From JAJFVC01 sp039698075 (GTDB lineage: Bacteria; Planctomycetota; Planctomycetia; Pirellulales; Thermoguttaceae), in contig JBDKTJ010000159.1 in NCBI GenBank assembly GCA_039698075.1, forward strand, positions 1-20,297: a stretch of DNA of 20,297 nt. The letters run 5' to 3'. Below are positions 14,034 to 20,297 of this stretch, piece by piece; the first letter of the stretch is position 1, and each line of letters begins with the position of its first letter. The translations under genes were made by a program, and so were the position numbers. The notes below the pieces were generated by a model. That model ran no database searches. It was not told the DNA's origin and saw nothing but the letters and a program-made list of their open reading frames with translations.

Positions 14034-16808
14034 CTAAGAGCCAACGTTTTGCAATTTCGATAACTCGACAATCGCGTCGGCCAGCCGATGACGCTGCTGC
14101 TCGAACTGGCCGGGCGTCCAATCACAAATATAATGGAGGTAAGAAAACTTGCGGAATGAATATTTGGCGTCGCCGGCCGCTATATCCATGTTGATCGCCG
14201 CCGACAACTGTTTCAAGACCTTTTTGGCGCGGATCAACGCCGCGCCGCCGACGCCCTTTTTCTCACACTCGGCCACCATCCGTTCGAGGGTGTAGGCGTA
14301 CAGGCTGTCGTTGATGCCCTCTCGGTAGCATTCCCACTGGATCGTTTCGATCGGCCCGTCCAACCCGGGATAAACCGCGATGTGGTCGTGTCCCTCGCCG
14401 TCGAAGTCGCAGAAGGGCGACGATTTGCCGGGGTCGCGGAATTGCCAATAGATCTCGCCGGTGGCCCGACTGTTCCAGAAGAAAAAACCGCTCTTCAACC
14501 GCATAGGCGTGAAATAGTGTCGCGTGGCGTTCGAGTACCACCAAAAAGTGTCGCCGTCGGCTCGGGCCGCATTGAGCGCGTCGGGCCAGACAAAGCCGTT
14601 CACGACCGCCAACGAATGACACCGCACGTCGAGCCACGGCGCCAAGGTTTTGGCCGCCAAGGCGCTCACGGTGGCATAGGTGCGGATGCCAGGGACTTCC
14701 TTGCACGCCTGAAGGTACGGCACGGCCTTCTCGAGCTTCTCGCCTCGAAACGGCTCGTCGATCGGATAGTACAGGAACTCCGGCCAGCCCTGTTTTTTTC
14801 GCTCCGCCTCCAACTCGCGAACCAACTGCGTCACGTTTGCCCGAATCTTCGGCGTGATCTCACGCTCGCCGCAGTTCAGGCAAACGGGAAACGGACCGTC
14901 GAAGCCGCCCACTTCGCGCACCAACCCCATCAACCACCGCAGATAGCCAAAATCCCAAGAATCGGGTTTTGCTCGCACGGACACGTCCGGCCCCAACGTA
15001 AAGCAGATATTGTTCAGGCCGTGCTCGCGGATGTTCCGCAAATCGGCCAACACGAGTCGGTCGCCGTCCTCCCGATTCGGATAGTAGTAGATGCCGTAGG
15101 CCATGGACGGCGGGCGGTGCAGATGAAACGGCAACACCTCGACCTCCAGGGCCACATCCACCGCCGGTGCGTCCGCCGCCTCGACCGACAGCTTGCCTTG
15201 ATACTTGCCGGCCTTCGCATTGTCGGGCACATGAATCGTCAGCCAAAACTGGCGTGTAACGTCCGGACGAACCCACAGCTCGCCGTGCCGCCCCTGGGGT
15301 TCGAGCAACTCGGGCACGATCATGAACTGTTTGGGCCCCAACATGTCGTCCACCTGCGGCCAGCAGCGGACCACTTTTACGTCGATCCGATCGGCGGGAA
15401 TCGCGCCGGCATCGCCCTGAAGCGAATCGACACTCAGCCGAAGGTTGCGTAATGGACGAAAGGCGCGAACGGCCAGCGTGGCCGCTTCGTACTCGCCTGG
15501 CGTTGCACGCACCTGAAGCCGCCGAGTCACCTCGGACTCCGCGGGAACCGTGCTCGGAAAAATTTGGCTCGTCAACGGCCTCGTAAAGACTTCGTAACCG
15601 CGAGCCTTGCAACGCGAATTCGTTCGCAAGCGGCCGGCCGGCTCATCCGGCTTGCGTTCGCGCCATTGGTCGAGCAACGCCGGCGACCGTTTGACGAATT
15701 GATCTTCCAACTGCTCGACCGCCGCCTGCACCTCGGTCCACCGATCCAACGGCGCTACGATCAGGGCGGTCACCGTCGACGCCTTTTGCGACTCGAAGCG
15801 GATTTCCAACGTGCCGTCGGTCACATTGGCGACAAACGTCTCCGCGTCGCAGCCGCCGGCGCCGCCCGTGCCGACGCGCGGCGCAACCACCTGCCCCTGG
15901 GCCAGAATGCGCATCCCGGGCACGGCCCGATCCGGATCGCCCGTCACCACGGCCACGGCATATTTTCCATTAGGCGTCTTGACGAGAAAACTGTGCCCGT
16001 CGCGGCCCTTGGCGGCCAGACCCGCCACAAAACTGCGGATCAACGGGAAGCCGTCCTCACGATCCACGCCGACCAGACCGTCCGTGTCGCGCCAACCGTA
16101 GTCCTCGTCCGACGCACAACGCGTCGTCTCATTCACCGGCAGCCAGCCTTTGGTCGGCGACGAGGTGCGGCCGCCGAAATCGAACTTTAGGACCGGCCCA
16201 TGGCCCGCCAGCGTCGCCCGACGTTCGGCAAGCGGCTTGGCTGGCGGCATCACCTTGATCTCGTGAATGCGGATTTTACCGGCGGCGGCGTCGAACACAA
16301 AGCGAATATGGCGGAGACGTCGCGGCGGATCAAACGCGGCCACCAGCGGACCGGACGAACTCCAATAGCCGGCCTCCGACGGCGACGTCGTGGACTTTTG
16401 AGGCTCGATCGTGGCCAACTCGACCCAACGACTGCCATGTCGCCCCTCGACGCGGATCGACCCGCCTGCCACTTCATCAGACACCCAGACGGCCACGCGT
16501 CCCACAAGCTGTTCTTGGTTTAGGTCCACCTCGGCCCAATGCGGCGGCTCGACCAGTTTGTCCCGCTCGGGCGTCCAATAACCGCCGGTCACACGACCAT
16601 CGATCATCTCGGTCGCCGGATGATTCTTCCGTTTCGGACCTTTGACTTCTTCAATTTCGCTGCTGACTCGCACCGTGGCCCCCGAAGCAAAGTTCTCCGG
16701 GTCGTGCAAGTTCGTCGACGCGGCCGAAAGACCGCTCAAAACCGCCAACAACATGCCGGCCGAAAGCCAACACGCCAACCCGCGTCGCGATGCGATGCAA
16801 GAAATCAT
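14034..16808 (-). CDS. Secreted GH123/DUF4091-like glycoside hydrolase with N-terminal F5/8C (CBM32-like) and malectin-like domains
   Basis: A 924-residue exported protein. After a Sec signal (MISCIASRRGLACWLSAGML...LSAAS, cut near 31), residues about 39-187 look like an F5/8 type C sugar-binding domain (NFASGATVRVSS, IDGRVTGGYW, HWAEVDL, GRVAVWV). Residues about 205-355 resemble a malectin-like beta-sandwich (VLKFDFGG, EDYGWRDTDGL). A beta-rich spacer (about 425-560) leads to a TIM-barrel-like region with YYPIDEP, adjacent Asp684-Glu685 matching the Asp-Glu pair used by GH123 beta-N-acetylgalactosaminidases, and a C-terminal DUF4091-like segment with TIQWECYREGINDSLYAY (about 823-840). Expected to act on GalNAc- or other HexNAc-containing glycans outside the cytoplasm, by family resemblance only. 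ATG 16808 has AGGAAGAG directly ahead; an earlier in-frame ATG (16883) would overlap the upstream gene and precede the signal peptide. Confidence 0.7.
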   Translation of the reverse strand: MISCIASRRGLACWLSAGMLLAVLSGLSAASTNLHDPENFASGATVRVSSEIEEVKGPKRKNHPATEMIDGRVTGGYWTPERDKLVEPPHWAEVDLNQEQLVGRVAVWVSDEVAGGSIRVEGRHGSRWVELATIEPQKSTTSPSEAGYWSSSGPLVAAFDPPRRLRHIRFVFDAAAGKIRIHEIKVMPPAKPLAERRATLAGHGPVLKFDFGGRTSSPTKGWLPVNETTRCASDEDYGWRDTDGLVGVDREDGFPLIRSFVAGLAAKGRDGHSFLVKTPNGKYAVAVVTGDPDRAVPGMRILAQGQVVAPRVGTGGAGGCDAETFVANVTDGTLEIRFESQKASTVTALIVAPLDRWTEVQAAVEQLEDQFVKRSPALLDQWRERKPDEPAGRLRTNSRCKARGYEVFTRPLTSQIFPSTVPAESEVTRRLQVRATPGEYEAATLAVRAFRPLRNLRLSVDSLQGDAGAIPADRIDVKVVRCWPQVDDMLGPKQFMIVPELLEPQGRHGELWVRPDVTRQFWLTIHVPDNAKAGKYQGKLSVEAADAPAVDVALEVEVLPFHLHRPPSMAYGIYYYPNREDGDRLVLADLRNIREHGLNNICFTLGPDVSVRAKPDSWDFGYLRWLMGLVREVGGFDGPFPVCLNCGEREITPKIRANVTQLVRELEAERKKQGWPEFLYYPIDEPFRGEKLEKAVPYLQACKEVPGIRTYATVSALAAKTLAPWLDVRCHSLAVVNGFVWPDALNAARADGDTFWWYSNATRHYFTPMRLKSGFFFWNSRATGEIYWQFRDPGKSSPFCDFDGEGHDHIAVYPGLDGPIETIQWECYREGINDSLYAYTLERMVAECEKKGVGGAALIRAKKVLKQLSAAINMDIAAGDAKYSFRKFSYLHYICDWTPGQFEQQRHRLADAIVELSKLQNVGS

Positions 16809-16872
16809 CTCTTCCTTTCCGCCGGTGCGACGAACAAAGCCGTTCAAAACGACGCTCGATCCAACGCCGCAG

Positions 16873-18453
16873 TTATCTGACATGTCGGATGAGCGGCATC
16901 ACCGGTTTTTTGGTGGGCTGTCGATTGGAGGAAGTCTGGGTCTGTGCTGAATTTTCCGTCGCTCGTTGGCATTCAACGTCTCGAGCGGCGATAACACGGC
17001 TGGCTTTTGACGGCGGTACGCAAGGCGGAATCGAAATCAGGTCGCGGTCCCAATGTCCGTGACGAAACATTCGGGCAATGGCATAGACGGTGCCGTCGGA
17101 GGTCACCGCGATGGAATGCACGCACACGGGCCTCTGACCGTCGGGCAAGAAAACGCTCCCGTGGTCCACGCACTGGTTGGTCCGAAGATCGTAGGTCACT
17201 AGATGCAGGTTTTCCTGCTTTTCTTCGGCCAGTTCGGGATTGGCGGGCGGTTGTTCGCCGGGCAGAATCGGACCGCCGGTCAGATAATAGAGTGTGCGCA
17301 GGTCGGGTCCCAACGTGAAACCCAGGTAACCGTACCGGTACCGATCGTGCATGCCGCTTCGTTTCGAGGCCGCCGACGTCATGCGGTCCAGCAATTCGAC
17401 GGTCCCGGCGCGCGGATCGAACCGAAACACGTACCCCGAGTTCCCATGCAGGGCATACACCACGTTTTCGGTCGGGTGCCAAACGGCTTGTCGCCAATTG
17501 TAGCCCATCTGACCGGGCTTTGTGATGTCCATGGCGCCGAAATAGTCTTTGCGCAAATCGACGCCGGACATTTTTTCCAGCGTGTCGCGATCGACCTGAT
17601 AGCGGAGAATGTCGCCGGCGACCGTCGTCAAATACGCCGATCCGTCGCGCGGGTCGACGATGATCACACGGCACACCGGACAGAAATCGACGCCCTCGCC
17701 CACTTCTCCCTGACCGGCCACCGGACCAAATTGCTTCAAGTCGTTCTTCGCCAAATCGTAGCGCAGAAAATAACCGTGCGGCCACGTCAGGCCATAAAGA
17801 CGGCCGCGTTTGGCGTCCATCGCCATCGTGATGATGCCTTCGCCGTGGGAAGCGGACGCCAAGCGTTGGAACTTGCCGCTGGTCATGTCGTAGGACAAGA
17901 AATGCCCGCCGGGATACGGTTTGTGGCCGGGCGGCGGCGGCGCGATTTGTTCCTTATTGTTCTTGTTGTTGGCGCTGCCCGGACGGTAGTAGGCTAAATG
18001 CGTGGAGAAGTACAGCCGACCGTTCGACTCGACAAACGGCACGTGACTCTTGCCTTGCGGAATCGTCTTCAATCCCTTTTCGCCACACGCCTCGGTCAGA
18101 TCGCCCAGATGCCGGATGCGTCCGGTGGCCGGGTCGAAACAGAACATCTGCCCGCCCACATCCGCCGACTCGCTGCACAACACATAATACACTCGTCCGT
18201 CGCTGGCCGTGCTCATGCCGTTGAACGTGTCATGGTTGGAGACGATTCCGGAATCGTAAACCCGCGCGATCAACCGCTCGTCGCCCGAGACCGTCTGATC
18301 GGCCGAAGCGCCCGACGCCAGACAAAACAGAACCAAAACGCCGGATTGCACCCAGCGAAAGAATCCACCTGTCTCGGCAACCGTCTGCGACTTCTCAAAT
18401 TTTGGGGCCCAAACGGAATCGAACCGTCGATCGCACTTCTTCGTCGAACCCAT
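16873..18453 (-). CDS. Exported beta-propeller-like protein of unknown function
   Basis: A 526-residue protein. The first 35 residues are polar and basic, followed by a hydrophobic export segment VQSGVLVLFCLASGASA (35-51), so the signal has an unusually long n-region. The rest carries a recurring strand motif, hydrophobic-[FY]-[DQ]-x3-[GDN]: MFCFDPATGRIRHLG (103-117), FLSYDMTSGKFQRL (185-198), FLRYDLAKNDLKQF (229-242), ILRYQVDRDTLEKM (282-295), VFRFDPRAGTVELL (342-355) and LVTYDLRTNQCVDHG (418-432). Six clear copies, 40-75 residues apart, suggest a six- or seven-bladed propeller. A CPVC pair is at 258-261. The C-terminal tail is polar and Gln/Thr-rich. AAGGAGG lies 11 bases before ATG 18453. 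It is the first gene of the four-gene exported block and could bind or cleave a glycan (lyase-like propellers exist), but no catalytic residue can be named. Confidence 0.65.
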   Translation of the reverse strand: MGSTKKCDRRFDSVWAPKFEKSQTVAETGGFFRWVQSGVLVLFCLASGASADQTVSGDERLIARVYDSGIVSNHDTFNGMSTASDGRVYYVLCSESADVGGQMFCFDPATGRIRHLGDLTEACGEKGLKTIPQGKSHVPFVESNGRLYFSTHLAYYRPGSANNKNNKEQIAPPPPGHKPYPGGHFLSYDMTSGKFQRLASASHGEGIITMAMDAKRGRLYGLTWPHGYFLRYDLAKNDLKQFGPVAGQGEVGEGVDFCPVCRVIIVDPRDGSAYLTTVAGDILRYQVDRDTLEKMSGVDLRKDYFGAMDITKPGQMGYNWRQAVWHPTENVVYALHGNSGYVFRFDPRAGTVELLDRMTSAASKRSGMHDRYRYGYLGFTLGPDLRTLYYLTGGPILPGEQPPANPELAEEKQENLHLVTYDLRTNQCVDHGSVFLPDGQRPVCVHSIAVTSDGTVYAIARMFRHGHWDRDLISIPPCVPPSKASRVIAARDVECQRATENSAQTQTSSNRQPTKKPVMPLIRHVR

Positions 18454-18755
18454 CGTGTTCTTAACCTCCTTGGGGCGCGGTTCCTCGGACTTGGCGGAAT
18501 GGTTGGGGAGATGGCGGGAAACGCACTTTATTTCAATATGATCCAATCGACGCAACACACCATAGACAGGAAGCCAACTTTTTATACAATTTGGCACACC
18601 CCCCCCGACCGGATACCCTACGGTTTTCTATTCGACGTTGCAATTTCCTCGGGAACGCCCCGCGACTTTTCCCTCCAAAGCGAGTCGCACGCCCGACGAC
18701 AACGCAACGTTCGCACTCCGTGAAAAAAGGCGTATCGAGCGGCTCCAACGGCGCT
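18454..18755. other. 302-base intergenic region between the AraC-type regulator and the exported-enzyme operon
   Basis: No credible gene. It should hold the operon promoter and the regulator's binding sites. Seen here: a TATAAA box on the minus strand (18586-18581) with an 8-base G tract just upstream, a good Shine-Dalgarno (AAGGAGG) for ATG 18453, a weak hairpin plus T-run after the regulator gene, and three same-orientation sites sharing CGACG followed shortly by GCAA (18548-18555, 18633-18643, 18694-18707 on the plus strand). Confidence 0.5.
18581..18609 (-). promoter_or_regulatory. Candidate operon promoter with a G8 tract in the spacer
   Basis: On the minus strand, TATAAA (18586-18581) is a good -10 box. 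Seventeen bases upstream lies GTCGGG, a poor -35, as expected for a promoter that needs an activator such as an AraC-type protein. Most of the 8-base G homopolymer (18606-18599) lies in the spacer. Confidence 0.35.
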
Positions 18756-18756
18756 C
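18723..18756 (-). terminator. Weak candidate terminator after the AraC-type regulator gene
   Basis: On the minus strand, GAGCG (18756-18752) can pair with CGCTC (18741-18737), and six T follow at 18728-18723. The stem is only 5 bp and the T-run starts 8 bases after it, so partial read-through into the operon is likely if it works at all. Confidence 0.3.
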
Positions 18757-19592
18757 TACTGATTTCGGAAATACGACGGGTTGTAGCCCGTCAGCTTTCG
18801 GAACAACCGGCTGAAGTAGAAAACGTCCGGAAATCCGACGCTCTTCGCCGCTTCCGTGACCGAGTACTCGCCGCTGAGCAAAAGATCTTTCGCCCGATTG
18901 ATTCGCAGCCAATTTTGATACTGAACGACCGAACGGCCCGTGTACGCGCGGAACAGCGACTTGAACCGCGACGGACTGAGCTCGACCATTTTTGCAAGCT
19001 CTTCGTAGGAAAACATTCGATCGTGATTGGTCTGCAACATCGCCACGACCGACGCCAACTTCTTGGCATGCGGGACCGGCGTCGCCTCGCCGCCGCACGC
19101 GCGCACGTACATGTGCAACACCTGAAGCAAGATGCTTCGACACCGCAACATAAAGCCCGGCTCACGGCTGACCCATAGCCGCTCCAACTCGCAAAACAAG
19201 CCGTACAGCTCGCTGGTGTTGGGCATCGCCTTGTGCAACGGCAGTTCCTTGAGGAACTTCCGCACGCGCGGCTGCTCGCTCCGCAACTCGAACGTGGTCG
19301 AGAAGAATGTCCACGGGGCGCTCGGGTCGCTCTTGGCCGAGTGGACCATCCCTTTCGGAAAAAACAACAGTTCACCCGCCGAAACCCGAAATGTCTGATT
19401 GGGACAACAATACGCGGCACAGCCCGACACCGCGTACGCCAGCACGTGATAACGTCGCGTGACGACGTCGCTGATCGCCCAATCGACCGTCGAGTGCCGC
19501 CGCATCACGAAACCAATCGCATCGATCGTCGCATCGAAGCAGTCGCCATCTTGCGGCGCGACGGTCGACGTAGAACCGATTCGGCGTGCCAT
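18756..19592 (-). CDS. AraC-family transcriptional regulator
   Basis: A 278-residue one-component regulator. The N-terminal half has a cupin-type AraC ligand-binding pattern: YHVLAYAVSGCAAY (48-61), then FRVSAGELLFFPKGMVHS (68-85) and WTFFSTTFEL (94-103). The C-terminal DNA-binding domain has two helix-turn-helix units, SYEELAKMVELSPSRFKSLF (195-214) and SVTEAAKSVGFPDVFYFSRL (244-263), followed by the family ending GYNPSYFRNQ. The first half is Cys-rich (GCAAYCCPNQ). ATG 19592 has GGGAGGT with 9 bases of spacing. It is read in the same direction as, and directly upstream of, the exported-enzyme block, so the natural inference is that it senses a sugar released by those enzymes and activates the operon at 18454-18755. 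The ligand is unknown. Confidence 0.92.
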   Translation of the reverse strand: MARRIGSTSTVAPQDGDCFDATIDAIGFVMRRHSTVDWAISDVVTRRYHVLAYAVSGCAAYCCPNQTFRVSAGELLFFPKGMVHSAKSDPSAPWTFFSTTFELRSEQPRVRKFLKELPLHKAMPNTSELYGLFCELERLWVSREPGFMLRCRSILLQVLHMYVRACGGEATPVPHAKKLASVVAMLQTNHDRMFSYEELAKMVELSPSRFKSLFRAYTGRSVVQYQNWLRINRAKDLLLSGEYSVTEAAKSVGFPDVFYFSRLFRKLTGYNPSYFRNQ

Positions 19593-19806
19593 GCCCGAAA
19601 GACCTCCCGCTCACACCCCAACCACAACAACGGCCCTCGGACAAAGAAGCGATCCGCTTCCTCGATGGCCTCCAACCCCGCCGTACGGAGCCGGCTATCC
19701 GGTCCCACTCGCCGCCGACCGATTCGACCCGGACGCAAGCGATCCGCGCTGCCCCAACAACAACACTTCGCCTGACCGCCCGCGCGTCCGACGTCCGAAG
19801 GTCCTC
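19593..19806. other. Intergenic region between the PEP-CTERM gene and the AraC-type regulator gene
   Basis: 214 bases with no credible gene. A small perfect hairpin, GAAGCG-ATC-CGCTTC (19646-19660), is followed on the minus strand by CTTT only, too weak to call a terminator with confidence. The ribosome-binding site of the regulator gene (GGGAGGT) lies at its low-coordinate end. No good promoter hexamers were recognised. Confidence 0.4.
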
Positions 19807-20295
19807 TCAGCGACGCCGCCGAACCGTCCAAACCGCCAGTGCCGCACCGCCCGCCAGCAACAGGGCGATCGTTCCCGGCTCGGGCACGGCGGAAAACGTC
19901 ACGGTCGAGCCGTCCAGCAACCCGGAGTATTGATAGACGCCGCCGCCGACGAACGTGTCGACCAACTCGCCATCCAACAACACCTGCACTTCTTTCCCGT
20001 CCATGTCCTCCGTGTCAACCTTCAACAGGCTCGCGATCGACAGGTTGCTGCTGAGCACTTCCAAATGGAACGTCTTGGCGGTGGACGAAAGGCTGTAGGT
20101 CAAATCGCCGGCCGCGTTTTGGCCGTCGCCCAGCCAGAACTCAAACGGCGTGGTCTTCACAAACCCGGCCACATAAAGATCGTCCGACGAATTCAGCACG
20201 GGCTGTGCGATCTCGCCGTTGAGCAGCCGGTTGATGTACCATGCTTCGCTTGAAGCCTGCTGATCGGCGGTCGGCGCGCCGTGCGGCCAGTATTG
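19807..20295 (-). CDS. PEP-CTERM sorting-domain protein, N-terminus outside window
   Basis: The C-terminal 162 residues of an exported protein. The last about 27 residues form a full PEP-CTERM tail: VPEPGTIALLLAGGAAL, one transmembrane helix, then VRRRR. In known systems such tails are processed by an exosortase and the proteins end up at the cell surface or in the exopolysaccharide matrix. The preceding part (about 135 residues in view) is acidic, Ser/Leu/Asp-rich and looks beta-rich; I do not recognise a domain. The frame stays open to the window edge and the residues before the GTG at 20199 (AWYINRLLNGEIAQP) read as real protein, so that codon is internal. No exosortase gene is in the window. 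Confidence 0.85.
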   Translation of the reverse strand, partial: QYWPHGAPTADQQASSEAWYINRLLNGEIAQPVLNSSDDLYVAGFVKTTPFEFWLGDGQNAAGDLTYSLSSTAKTFHLEVLSSNLSIASLLKVDTEDMDGKEVQVLLDGELVDTFVGGGVYQYSGLLDGSTVTFSAVPEPGTIALLLAGGAALAVWTVRRRR

Positions 20296-20297
20296 CT

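Noticed and set aside
19505..19831. Minus-strand open frame of 108 residues across the 19593-19806 gap
   Set aside because: It overlaps the AraC-type gene in another frame, has no domain or ribosome-binding site, and its composition is that of a shadow frame.

Overview
The window reads as a chromosomal segment of a high-GC member of the Planctomycetota. This rests on three things seen in the sequence: a C-terminal PEP-CTERM sorting tail, two small exported proteins rich in Tyr, Pro and Val of a style common in that phylum, and a set of Tat- and Sec-exported carbohydrate-active proteins with malectin-like and F5/8C-like domains. The phylum call is an inference; no rRNA or other marker gene is present.

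Left part (1-3980, plus strand). This is the tail of a surface-polysaccharide cluster: the ATP-binding subunit of a polysaccharide-export ABC transporter (start outside the window), a WecA/TagO-type polyprenyl-phosphate sugar-1-phosphate transferase with an unusual C-terminal cytoplasmic extension, a family 2 glycosyltransferase, and then an FHA-domain protein. The junction before the glycosyltransferase holds a perfect tandem repeat (AATCCCT)3 inside a larger inverted repeat. The first two genes end in nearly the same 26 bases.

Middle part (4017-9797). An alpha/beta hydrolase (minus) is divergent from a multipass membrane protein that looks like an ArnT/PMT-type glycosyltransferase without its N-terminal catalytic part. 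That gene appears to be expressed from a leaderless promoter and is followed by a strong, probably bidirectional terminator. Next come a small secreted protein (minus) with a very good sigma-70-type promoter and a REP-like palindromic element in its leader, then a compact ABC import operon for a metal chelate or cobalamin (binding protein, ATPase, permease; both junctions are ATGA overlaps). A second small secreted protein, rich in His, Tyr, Pro and Cys, is divergent from the import operon.

Right part (9848-19592, minus strand). An AraC-family regulator is followed by four exported proteins read in the same direction: a beta-propeller-like protein, a large GH123/DUF4091-like enzyme with N-terminal carbohydrate-binding modules, and two divergent tandem paralogs of a Tat-exported GH42/GHL6-like family with a conserved Cys cluster. 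Gaps within the block are 17-77 bases, so they are probably one operon under the AraC regulator. It looks like a glycan-responsive locus without a SusC/SusD pair or sulfatase, and it is the best candidate here for an undescribed system. The window ends inside a minus-strand PEP-CTERM protein gene whose start lies outside.

Limits: every family assignment comes from reading motifs by eye; no database search was run. Starts were chosen from Shine-Dalgarno spacing, signal peptides and neighbouring genes.
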